A DNA stretch of 64,000 bases from Stropharia rugosoannulata (taxonomy: Eukaryota > Basidiomycota > Agaricomycetes > Agaricales > Strophariaceae), in contig JANCIK010000004.1 of the NCBI GenBank assembly GCA_028532985.1, forward strand, positions 868,001 to 932,000. Reading direction: 5' to 3'. Each line of letters starts with the position of its first letter. The first letter of the stretch is position 1. Both the position numbers and the translations under genes were made by a program. The notes under the pieces were generated by a model. It searched no databases. It worked only from the letters and a program-made list of their open reading frames with translations, and was not told the origin of the DNA. Shown piece after piece: positions 1-10,099 of the stretch.

Positions 1-2
1 CT

Positions 3-281
3 GCAGATTCCTCTACCTCAACCGACGCTTCTTCCACCGACACTGCGGACGCTTCTTCGGCGACAGACGCCTCGACTACGGACAGTGCTGACGCTTCTTC
101 ATCGACCGACTCTACTTCTGCTTCCTCCACCGACTCTGCAGATGCGTCCACTGTCACTCCTCCTCCTTCGTCGACTGTTGCCCCTCCTCCCACCTCGACC
201 AACACCTTCCTCACTGGCGTCAACTTCCAGCCCACCGATATCGCTGGTGATGTCAATGACCCTGCTGGCCGCCGCAAGTAA
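3..281 (+). CDS. C-terminal fragment of a Ser/Thr/Asp/Ala-rich protein
   Basis: The window opens inside this coding region; the frame starting at base 3 is open to a TAA at 279-281. The visible 92 residues are low complexity: repeats of Ser-Thr-Asp and Asp-Ala-Ser-Ser, then a Pro/Ser/Thr stretch, then a more ordinary tail ending in Gly-Arg-Arg-Lys. Such a composition is common in O-glycosylated cell-surface or secreted fungal proteins, but no signal peptide or domain can be seen because the 5' part lies outside the window. A second open frame over the same bases gives an unlikely Leu/Pro-rich product and was discarded. I do not recognise the family. Confidence 0.6.
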   Translation, partial: ADSSTSTDASSTDTADASSATDASTTDSADASSSTDSTSASSTDSADASTVTPPPSSTVAPPPTSTNTFLTGVNFQPTDIAGDVNDPAGRRK

Positions 282-1115
282 ATAGTCATGGGGGTTTTGG
301 TTGCGAATCGTCTGTCTTGCTTGAGTAGTTTAAAGCAGTAGTGTGGTACACTTTCGACGTACAAGGCACTTAATACTTCTTTCATGGACACAGTAGACGA
401 CCTTTTTAACATGGTTTATTATTTTTAGGAGCTGTCTTCGAGAGACTTTTTGTAGAAAGGGGTCTTAAACGTATTGAACGTACTGTCCTTCTATACTTAT
501 CTCGTTAATGTATATAGTTTAGAGGGATGTGGTGTGATAAATGTGATCTGAGCACCATGAGGAAGTTGTCGATTTTCCATTCCACTCGACATGTTTCAAA
601 TCGCGAACGAATTACTTGTAACAACGGCGATATCAACTAGAACATATCCAAACATATTTGGGCAACTCAATAAGTGTTGAGACGTCAATGAAGGCATGGC
701 AAATCATTAACTAGTAGCTTGAGCGTGGCGTTGCTTACTACTTTGTCCAAACTTTGTCGGGTTTCACCATGTGTATAACTTAGAGAGTCTTGTATCACTC
801 CATAAGTTCAAATAAAGCGTAATCAGCCGCTTGCATCTTTGCAAACGTCAGATAGAATACCAATGCGGTGGAAGGGTCAAGCTGCGATAAACCAAATATA
901 GTTGTGGGTGTCTAATGCCTTATTAGGTTAACGTTGGTCCGGCACCGGACTTTGGACGCGCCGGCCTGCGCCGGCGCTGCTGTTTGGCTGTTCGACAGCG
1001 TCGGTGTCTAATATGTAGTAACAAACTCAAATACGACCGAGCATCATTCCACAACTTCGAGCTGTCAGCCAGCTAACGTTCCTGACGGTGGCCTGCATCC
1101 TGCTATTCCTTCGTT
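282..1115. other. intergenic spacer
   Basis: 3' flank of the Ser/Thr-rich gene and promoter side of the SRP receptor gene. No gene seen. It holds a GC-rich perfect hairpin at 958-977 inside otherwise AT-rich DNA, and the 10-mer ggtgtctaat occurs twice (906-915 and 1004-1013). Confidence 0.6.
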
Positions 1116-2113
1116 ATGGACGAGAAAATGCCCCATGAAACGCCAGAAGTGATGCCCGTTACGACTTTCTTTACCCTTAGCACACTTACCATTGGCTCTT
1201 TAATTGTCGCTCTCTTGTTAGTTGGTAAGTACTGGCAATGTCGAACTCAATGCGTCTGACTGGTCCAACCCAAGTTGTTCTCTTCGTCAATCGAAGACGA
1301 ACAAAATCGAAAGGAAATACTTTCCTTCTTGTAGGACCGTCGGATGGGGGCAAAACGACAATACTGTCTCAGGTATGTGCACATAAGCAAGAGTACTTTC
1401 AAGTTTTCAATTGACGTTATCCAGCTGGTCTATGGAAAATCATTGCCAACACAAACTTCAATGCAACCTAACGCATCAGTGTTTGCTCTGTCACCCAAGA
1501 AACCGATTCAAGTTGTTGATATTCCAGGCCATCCGAGACTAAGGAATCAATTTGAGGAATATATGCCGACTACCAAAGCCATTGGATTTGTGGTTGATGC
1601 GAACAGTATTTCACGTAACGGACCAGCGGTAGCAGAGTGAGTGGGTAGTCCCCGAATACAAGACAGACAACTCAATCACACTTTCTATCTTATAGACACT
1701 TGCATCTCATCCTGCACGCACTGACCTCTCTGCCGCCCTCGCAAACACCACCTGCACTTGTAATAATCGCACACAAGGCCGACTTGTTCAAAGTTGCCAC
1801 TGCCTCGAATAGTGGCCCCGATACACTAGCTATCAATCGCGTGAAGTCAATACTTGAAAGAGAACTTGAGAAACGGCGTATTGCACAAAGTGGTGGCGTG
1901 AATATTGAAGGACTGGGCGAAGAGGGTGAAGCGCCTGAGATGGGAGGTCTGGAATGCGGAGAGAAGGCCGTTTCCACTTTCAAGTTTGACGATTGGGAAG
2001 GAGGAGAGGTATCATTCGTCGGTACATCTGCCTCGCCTAGATTGGACGGAAAGGAAGCTGCTCATAATCAAGGTTTGCAACCGCTGCTAGATTGGCTACA
2101 CGAATCCATGTAA
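1116..2113 (+). CDS. signal recognition particle receptor subunit beta
   Basis: Exons 1116-1224, 1275-1372, 1425-1636 and 1696-2113 join into 278 residues with every phase matching. SR-beta is an ER-membrane GTPase of the Arf/Sar class that anchors SR-alpha and helps dock ribosome-SRP complexes at the translocon. The N-terminus carries one hydrophobic segment (about residues 16-42) followed by a basic stretch. The P-loop is GPSDGGKT near residue 60; a DIPGH switch-2 motif and a HKAD guanine-specificity motif (the NKxD equivalent) follow. Length and layout fit the family. The start is the first ATG before the membrane anchor. SAR1, another small GTPase of ER traffic, lies 3.4 kb downstream on the same strand. 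Confidence 0.92.
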
Positions 2114-3111
2114 CTTGTCATTATTTTTTTAATTGCATGTATCTCTACACTCTCAAGTATATTTCAGGAATAATACTGCACAAGATACTTAATTGTCTGG
2201 CAATCAAGATTTGCATGTTCTATTCGCCCAGATTTCCTCATGCCCTTGAACTTGGAACGGCATAGTGCCAAGCCTTTTGAGCTTTCCTAAATAAGGCCAA
2301 ACAACACTTGGTATAAAATTTCGAAGCACTGCTTCTTTTTCTTCTGTCGCAACCTCTTAGACAGTGCCCGCCTCATGAACCCTACATGCTGCGAGGCGAT
2401 TCAGGTAAAGCGCAGAAGAATGTTCGGCCGGGTATAAGAACTCGCTCACTAGATTTGTAGTGCCGTGAGTGTCAGACCTTTCCTACATATACTGTTGTAA
2501 AAGTACAATATTATTTAAGCAATCAAATTTCAGTAGCGAACCCTTCCCCCGTACATGTCGTACCGCCGTCAGACACTAGACTTAAGGAGAAACTTACTGT
2601 CGAACATTGATACATGATACAAAACGTCTTTTTTCGCAAGGAGCGCAACCGAGAAAAACAGCTAACGACTTACGACCCTGTGGAACCATTAATGTCATAC
2701 CACTTATCTATGCAGTGCAGTGCTTGATTGTGGCGGCCTGCAGCTCGTTTTCGACTATTTTGGGTGTTCGTCTGCTATCGGTAACTCCGCAAATCATTGG
2801 CGTGCTATGCAATGGGAGGACAAAGTTGACACGATCTCTTTTTTTGAAGGTAAGTATTGGGATCAACAACCTTACAATCACACTGTTTTGCTAATCGCTG
2901 CTCCCCATAGTGAATGGTTCGCCCTTAAATGAATCTCATATGAAACAGCCAGCGGCCAACACCATCAACTGCCAACTTGACCTATGTTTATAGCCAAGAA
3001 TAAGATCGGAGAACATACAATCCCATAGCCTTTGTCCTGCAGGCGCGCGCCCATCGGACTGCTATGCCTCAAATTTGACAAGGAAAGGGGCATTTGTACT
3101 TCCTTTTGATC
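2114..3111. other. intergenic spacer
   Basis: AT-rich flank between SRP receptor beta and the membrane protein. A spliced open frame (2720-2849 with 2911-2993) can be drawn but has no ATG, so it is not called. Nothing else recognised. Confidence 0.5.
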
Positions 3112-4815
3112 ATGTCTACCCGGCAGGGACGAGTCATCATCGACGATAACGCAGGAGATGTACAATACACGGGAGGAGAATGGACACTGAGTACTATTGT
3201 GCAATGGTACCAAGCTACGTCCAATTACCCAGCTTTCGTCACGGGTACGACTTTCGGTTCCCTTTCGTTCTCATTCGAGGGTAAGCATAATGTCAGGTGT
3301 GCTGCGGCTCGTAAACTGATAAATATACAGGAAGATCTGCCGCATTTATAGGTAACATTCCCCCTCCCGATTTCTTCCAGTTCGCCAGCGTATCCATAGA
3401 TGGCAGTCCTTTCATTAACACTTCCTATGGATATTCAGCCCCTCCCGCATATGTTCAGTGGTATCAAACACCTACGCTGAGTGATGGCGCGCATACAATA
3501 AAAATGGGCTACCTAGATAGCACGGCCGTCGACATGATCATTGTTACCGTCGGTCCAAATACATCTTTGGCAGGGAAGAAGATATTTATTGACAACAATG
3601 ACCCTTCAATCCATTATACCGGAAACTGGGCACAAAACAAAAACGGCTTCCTCGCAGGTAGCCTTCCTGATGGACTTCCCGTAGGAAACACCACGCAGCA
3701 AAGCACCACTCCAGGAGATTATTTGACTTTCCGTTTTTCGGGTATGCTACGAACACTGGATAATCATGCTCATCATTAATAGAAAATTTTACTCCCGCAT
3801 AGGAACATCCGTTGCTATCTTTGGGATCTTTTCATGGACGAACATTGGTGGCATATCTGTCACATATACTCTGGACGGGAATATCGAGACGTTTTCCTAC
3901 TCCGTGACCGCCAGTTCCCCTGAACACATAAACGGTGTCGGTCAGGCGACAAACTTTCTCTTCTACGAGAAGGACAATCTGTCTCCTACTGCTCACGAAC
4001 TTATCATGAACATCACCAACCTGCAAAATCAACCGTTCTTGCTGGATTACATCGTGTACTCGCCTTCCTTCTCCTCTTTCGCGACCATGCCAAACCTCAC
4101 CGCCATCTCTACTAGCACGACCACAGCTTCTACAATCCCGAGTGGGTCGACAAGTACTCCAAATTCCACGGTAGGCGTGCCCACTCCAGCTGGGAAGTCA
4201 GGAAATTATGGTGACGTGCCGGTTGGCGTCGTTGTTGGAGGAGTACTGGGAGGGTTGACACTCCTGGTAATGATATGGATTGCTTTATTTTGCAGACGCA
4301 GAACACGGCCCCTTGCCAGGGAGAGTAGACGATCGCAGAATGTCCAGGGACACTTGGTTGACGGTGACGATGGCAAGTCCTGCTAGAAATATACGACTCT
4401 TATCTGTACTGACGTCCAATCAGATATTTTGCAAACAACTAATGTCATTGAAAATAGAAGACCCTTTAGCCGAAGACTCACGTCAAGACCGAATGTCACG
4501 CCGTTTAGGCTACCTCCCCCACCTACAGTCCTTATAGTGTCGTCACCCGAATGGAATGGAGAGAAGCCAAGCTGTAGAACGACAATTGGTTATGGTACCA
4601 CTACCAATAATACGGTTCCATCGCCTCTCACTGCCAATATGACGAGCGCTGGAAGCTCCTCGACTCGCCGGCAGCACTCTTTTTCTTTGCCGGACATGCC
4701 ATCCAATATCTCCGGTGCTGCCTTGAATGAGTCTAGCAATGATATCCCCGAGTTGGTTCCACCTGCCTACGATGCTTTGTCGATACATGGGCTCCTTTCT
4801 GATAGTACGGCATAA
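3112..4815 (+). CDS. single-pass membrane protein with two beta-sandwich-like modules
   Basis: Exons 3112-3280, 3331-3741, 3803-4372 and 4424-4815 give 513 residues. The last intron uses a GC donor (gcaagt at 4373) and restores frame exactly. Two related N-terminal modules start with IIDDNAGDVQYTG and IFIDNNDPSIHYTG. A Ser/Thr-rich stalk follows, then a Gly/Val/Leu transmembrane helix (about residues 334-356), an Arg-rich stop-transfer and a cytoplasmic tail with a PPAYDAL motif. This matches the architecture of a large Agaricomycete family of hypothetical membrane proteins whose paralogs also lack a classical signal peptide. Function unknown; a surface sensor or adhesion role is only inference. 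The ATG at 3112 is the first in frame and directly precedes module 1. Confidence 0.85.
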
Positions 4816-5499
4816 ATCTCGTATTTTTGATGCTCATCCCAGAAATTCGGGATTTCCGTTAGCTTTTTTTTTTTCATGATTGGGGACCTTGTAGGGTGCT
4901 TCGGAAGAACGATTTGTCTGGGTTCCGGGTTGTAAATTAATATGGATTAGTATGATCTAGTAATTACTTCTTGTCAATATTTTTAGGGAGCAAGCTTTTC
5001 TGATATTTGGCAGAAGATCTCAAAAATCCAGCTATTTTTTTTTTCTATTCCGTGGTCATACATACAATCTTCCCTTTTCCTCTATGAACTTGATACTTTT
5101 GATTACATTCAAACTTACGGCTCCTGAATCCTCACTGACTTTTCAGGTCAAAACTTTGAACATAGTTCACTCCACTGTACTTTCATGTCCTAATTGCTTA
5201 AGTAATTGCTGTCTTATTGCCTACCATGCTACTTCTAATCTCTATGTATGACTGTCAAGCCTGAGGGAGGTTCAAAGGAGGTCAATTATTGGTCAATTAG
5301 AAACAAGAGAAGTGAAGGGTTGAATGGGAGTTGAATTAAATGAGGAAAGATCGCGTGGAAACAAAGTGTGACATTGGTGTGACCTGATCTCATAAGTGGT
5401 GTGACGTTCCACGTCTGCACTACGGCGCGCTTGTCAATTAGTGTACTAATTCCACCTTTCCCTTCATCTTCCACTTTCGTACTCCATACTCTACGAGAA
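4816..5499. other. intergenic spacer
   Basis: 3' flank of the membrane protein gene and promoter region of SAR1. It has T-rich runs (for example 4865-4876 and 5035-5046). No gene or RNA recognised. Confidence 0.5.
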
Positions 5500-6450
5500 A
5501 TGTTTATTCTGAACTGGTTTTGGGATGTGCTTGCACAGCTGGGTACTTCATTCCACTGGTTGCTTTTGACCATTTATTCTGACGTATGTACTCCTAATTC
5601 GTAGGCCTTTTGCACAAGAATGCAAAAATCCTCTTCCTTGGCCTCGACAATGCCGGAAAAACTGTATGCTATTAAGATTTCAGAGCCATTATATGTGTCT
5701 CACTAGAAATAGACTCTCTTGCACATGCTGAAGAACGATAGGCTTGCCACCCTCCAACCCACGCTCCATCCCAGTATGCTTATTCCCCTTCACTACCCAC
5801 ATGTCTCATGCTTTCTCTATTCTAGCGTCGGAGGAACTGGCCATTGGAAACGTAAAATTCACCACCTATGACTTGGGAGGACATCAACAGGGTATGTCGT
5901 TTGTTATGGGAATGACCTCATTTCGCGCCATTAACGCCATATCCAGCCCGCCGTCTTTGGCGTGACTACTTCCCGGAAGTCGACGGAATCGTCTTCCTAG
6001 TCGACAGCGCTGACTTTGAGCGATTCTCCGAGTCCAAAGCGGAGCTGGACGCTCTCCTCGCCATTGAGGAGCTTTCAAAGGTCCCCTTCTTAATTCTCGG
6101 CAACAAGATCGACGCTGCGGGCGCCGTCAGCGAGGAGGAGTTGAGGCATCACCTTGGCCTCTATCAGACCACTGGAAAGGTGCGATGACTACCTGTCCTC
6201 TTCCCACGGCTTCTCACACGTTAATACGATAATAGGGCAAAGTCCCTCTTACTGACATCCGGCCTATTGAAATCTTCATGTGCTCTGTCGTCCAGCGACA
6301 AGGGTACGGAGAAGGTGGGATCATTCTTTCTACTGTCTGGCTCGGTTTCTGACTTCTGCGTTCGCTCTAGGCTTCCGCTGGATCTCGCAATATGTAAGTT
6401 AGCTTCTATCACGCCATTCGCAGTCACTGATAACATGCTCTCAGATCTAA
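5500..6450 (+). CDS. SAR1: small GTPase SAR1 (COPII coat assembly)
   Basis: Eight exons: 5500-5542, 5605-5663, 5713-5773, 5826-5891, 5947-6179, 6236-6314, 6371-6393 and 6445-6450. They give 189 residues, the usual SAR1 length. SAR1-GTP inserts its N-terminal amphipathic helix into the ER membrane and recruits Sec23/24. Seen here: the N-terminal helix [16 protein letters not shown]-loop GLDNAGKT, effector region with TLHPTSEEL, switch 2 DLGGHQQARR, and NKID for guanine recognition. The C-terminus reads FRWISQYI. The last exon holds only one Ile codon and the stop; reading through its donor would instead end Gln-Tyr-Val-Ser. Confidence 0.96.
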
Positions 6451-6800
6451 ACTCCTTAGAGGATGCAGCCTCATACATTCGCCGTTACCTATTATATGCC
6501 TTCTCCTAGACGCTTCTGCATAATTATTTACAGGCTACTTGGATGGAGCGCATTTCATATATTCGAGTAGTTGCTAGTTCCAATACACCTTCGCTATTTA
6601 CCTCTATGATTTTCTTGAATGGCAGTTTTTAAAACTGAAAGAAGCGGTCTGATTTCAGAACGATGACTCGAAGCCTTGCACCATTAACCGAAGACGTCGG
6701 TCCAGAGCAGATTTAATGGAGAGCTGGATGCCATTTGTAGAATACTTTTCGCACTTCTAATTCTAGATACATCCAATGGGCTATTATAATGATTACACGT
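6451..6800. other. convergent intergenic region
   Basis: Shared 3' flank of SAR1 (+) and the CBM1 gene (-). Nothing else seen. Confidence 0.5.
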
Positions 6801-7718
6801 TCAGGCAGTGGCTGTTGCCCCTGTGTATGCGTGGATAGTCTCATCGGCGCATCCGGTGGGGGTCATGTAGTCGTAAGCACCGAGGTTGACGTACAAGAGC
6901 TTGTTGCCGGCAGCATCGGGGCATACAAGCCACGCCTAACGGATAACAGACGAATTAGTACGCTGTGTTGGAGTTATGTTTCACGCATCTTACATTAGTC
7001 TGAGGCCTGTCAATAGTTGGGATACTCCATTCAACGGTGTCACCGCTGAACACAAACGTTCCACTAGTTGCTGGAGTCGTCGACCAGGACATACCGAGCT
7101 TCACGACACTTGAGTTGGCGCGGGGCTCAACAATCGCGTACAGGTTGGTTCCAGCGGCATTCATGACCAGCTGGCCGTCACTTGTGATCTGGAACTGCGC
7201 AGCGGTGCTGGGGTCACCCAAGACTGCTGTGCTGGGGGTGTTGATAATCTCAGCCTGAAGGTATTGGTGGAAGTTTGGATCTTCCTAAATAATATTAACT
7301 GTCGTCAGATATTTAATGATCTGCGATATGAGTTAGGTGTTGACTCACCACAGCACGGATGAATGAGTATCCTGGCTGAAGGGTGGCGCTGCCTCCGGCG
7401 GCGGTGGACGTGCTTGATGGCACTGCAGTACTGGAGCCGCCAGCAGGTGCCGAAGATACAGTGGAGCTGGGGGGTGCAGGGGCAGAGGTACCTTGGAGAC
7501 ATTGGGAGTAGTAAGGGTTGGAGTATGTGCACACCCATCCCGAAACGCAGGTCGTTGCACCTGACCATCCTTGTCCGCCACACTATCGAGGTAAAATATT
7601 AGTTAAACTAGAGACACATAAGTAATAGTAATTATGGATATACCTGGCCCCAAGCGGGGGCTTGAGCGAGTGCCTTGCCTACGAGGGCAAGTGCTACAGC
7701 GATGGTGGTTTTGGCCAT
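6801..7718 (-). CDS. secreted CBM1 (cellulose-binding) protein without a catalytic domain
   Basis: Exons in transcript order 7644-7718, 7349-7582, 6994-7284 and 6801-6935; 244 residues, all junctions phase 0. Residues 1-19 form a signal peptide ending Ala-Leu-Ala. A family 1 carbohydrate-binding module follows (about 22-55) with the QCGGQGWSG signature, the cysteines and aromatic residues of the flat cellulose-binding face. A Ser/Pro/Ala linker leads to a C-terminal domain of about 150 residues starting near YSFIRAV. I recognise that domain only as a conserved basidiomycete secreted region of unknown function; it lacks the motifs of the glycosidases and LPMOs I know. A TATA box lies about 54 bp upstream of the ATG, typical of a strongly induced secreted gene. 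Confidence 0.93.
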
Positions 7719-8460
7719 TGTAATTCCGAGGTGTTTTCGGGTATGGGCATCTGCATCGCCCGAGTTGACTCGTTATATAGTCCTGATACGTAGCGTTTAA
7801 CGAGACTAGCCGAGCAATAGGCCTTACTTCGGCGCAAGGTGACGCGTAGCAGTTGGTCCTCGCATCCGAAACTGTAACAAGGTGCAAGGGAAGGAAGGAC
7901 CTCGCTCCATCGCCATGATCATGAGCACCATAGATTACAGACGCCGACAGATAGGAAATACTGAAAGCCCTAAAGTCGTGATATTTCGTGTCCGGATAAT
8001 TAAGACTATGACATTGCGATTCGGCAAATCGACAAATGTAATGAGGAAGGTCCAAGTACTAGATGTGCGGTTTGTATGGGCGGCAATTGTTAAGTTAGCC
8101 TTGCTCGTTTCATAGATAATCCGCCAGTACGAGTTCAGAACGCGTCAACAGAAAGCAATATAGGCGCCAGTATGTTTAGACTCTGTATACGTGTCCCAAG
8201 GTAGCAGAAAGGCACGCAAGAATATCGGACTTGGATGAACACACAAATGACCACATTGCGGGATAATAATGCCGAATCGACCAGTAATCGCAGCCAGCTC
8301 TTATATTGCTTGTTGGTTAGGAAAACGTCAAGTTTCAAGTTTCAATATCAATGTTCGATCGCGTAGAACAGGGCTTGGTAGGTGTTGCAAAGCAAACTGT
8401 CCCCGTGTGAAATTACTGAACGCTGTTGGTGTCTGAGAGCGGCACCCGGAGCGGGCTGGC
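7719..8460. other. divergent promoter region
   Basis: Spacer between the CBM1 gene (-) and PIG-M (+), so it holds both promoters. Apart from the TATA box listed separately, no gene or RNA was recognised. Confidence 0.55.
7773..7780 (-). promoter_or_regulatory. TATA box of the CBM1 gene
   Basis: CTATATAA on the minus strand, 54 bp upstream of the CBM1 start codon at 7718, a usual distance for a fungal core promoter with a short leader. Confidence 0.6.
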
Positions 8461-9973
8461 ATGTCATCTTCCTTTCTCCTTTCATTCACCTCCTTCCGCA
8501 GTGTGCTGCTGCTTTCTGTCGTTATAAGAATATGTCTCATTATATATAGCGAGTGGCATGACGCGCGTTCCGTTGTCAAATACACGGACGTGGACTACCG
8601 CGTTTTCAGCGACGCGGCATATTTTTTGCTTCACCCAGGCGCAGGGAACCGCGCACAAGGCCCTCTAAAGGAGATTTTTGGAAACGAGCTTAATTTTGGC
8701 AGGTGTGTCTGCTTGTGCACTTGCTGGCAGTGGTATTAATTGTTTTCTAGCCCCTATACCCGCGAAACATACCGCTACACCCCCCTCCTTGCGCTCCTGG
8801 TTACACCAAACAGCTGGCTTCATCCTTCATTCGGAAAATATGTATTTGCTTTATGCGACATTGTCAATGGTATTTTGATATACCAGCTACTTAGGGCGAA
8901 TGCTCTTCGTACGGCCGGGAAGAACTCTGTAGCTGCTGTGGAAAGGCGAGCGACTATCTACAGCGCGGTCCATCTTTTGAACCCCCTTGTCTTCTCAATC
9001 TCGACCCGCGGATCCTCGGAATCTGTTCTGGCGCTTCTAGTTCTCCTGACTTTGTATTTTGCCATGAAAGCACGTTGGGACTCGGCTGCTATTTTGCTTG
9101 GTTTGAGCACGCACTGGAAGATATACCCTATTATTTATGGAGTTAGCTGCTTAGGCGTTCTGAGTAGCCATAGACGTATGAACAGCGCACAAGACTGCTT
9201 GAAGAGTCTCGTCAATGTGAAGACAGTACGGTTCACTGTAATCAGTGCTGGGACTTTCCTTCTGCTGGGCGCTGGGTGTTATGCTATGTGCGTCTACAGC
9301 TACAAATTTTACTCGCTTTCTTGGTATTGATAAAATTTTACAGCTGGGGTCACGACTTTCTCTACGAATCTTACCTGTACCATCTTCACCGTTTGGACCA
9401 TCGCCACAACTTTTCGCCATACTTCTATCTTACATATCTGACCTATGTGTCCAACCCTTCTGAGCCAATACCCTTATGGAGTCGTTTTCTACGTTCTCCT
9501 CTGACAAGCTTCCTGCCCCAGATGGGGCTGGCTATTGGTTTGGGTCTCTTATTCGGAAGAAGGAAGGAGGACCTTGTGTTTACCTGGTTCGTGCAAACTG
9601 TAGTATTTGTCATATTCAATAAAGTTTGCACCTCCCAGGTACGTATATGCTGTCCATTTGACCCCCAGAATATTGCTCATGGAATATCTGCGTGAAATAG
9701 TACTTCCTGTGGTATCTTCTGTTTCTGCCGTTGCTACTTCCTTGCCTGGTTATGTCACGCACGAAAGCCATCCTATACATCACTGTCTGGATAGGAACAC
9801 AAGCATTATGGCTCAGCGAAGCTTACAAGTTGGAGTTCTTGGGCCAAAACGTGTTTATGGGGCTGTGGTTGAGGGGTTTGGTGTATGTTATTGGAAACTG
9901 TTGGGTGTTAAGTGGATTGATGAAGGCATATGGAAATGCAGTGGTACTTCCGTCCAAATCCAGAATATCATAG
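8461..9973 (+). CDS. GPI14: GPI mannosyltransferase I catalytic subunit (PIG-M/GPI14)
   Basis: Exons 8461-8702, 8751-9287, 9344-9638 and 9701-9973 encode 448 residues. PIG-M adds the first alpha-1,4 mannose from dolichol-phosphate-mannose to GlcN-PI on the lumenal side of the ER. The diagnostic sequence is YTDVDYRVFSDA near the N-terminus, giving the D43-x-D45 catalytic DXD motif in the first lumenal loop. Further family signatures are RYTPLL, the STRGSSES region, THWKIYPIIY and the HRHNFSPYFY segment. Multiple hydrophobic segments are spread over the whole length, as expected for a GT-C glycosyltransferase. It converges with the PSP/zinc-knuckle gene, 126 bp apart. Confidence 0.94.
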
Positions 9974-10099
9974 CTGCCTACTGCCTACGCTTCAATAGGG
10001 TTGCAAGACTATATACTTTATATGTACAGATATGGTGAAGTATTTGCGTATAACCGATGTATGGTACAATCAACGATACGGCAAAGATGGTAGGCGCGG

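Noticed and set aside
2720..2993. Spliced open frame (2720-2849, 2911-2993) reading HWRAMQWEDKVDTISFF
   Set aside because: It joins in frame over a good intron, but the only start is GTG and an in-frame ATG is separated by a stop. No family was recognised.
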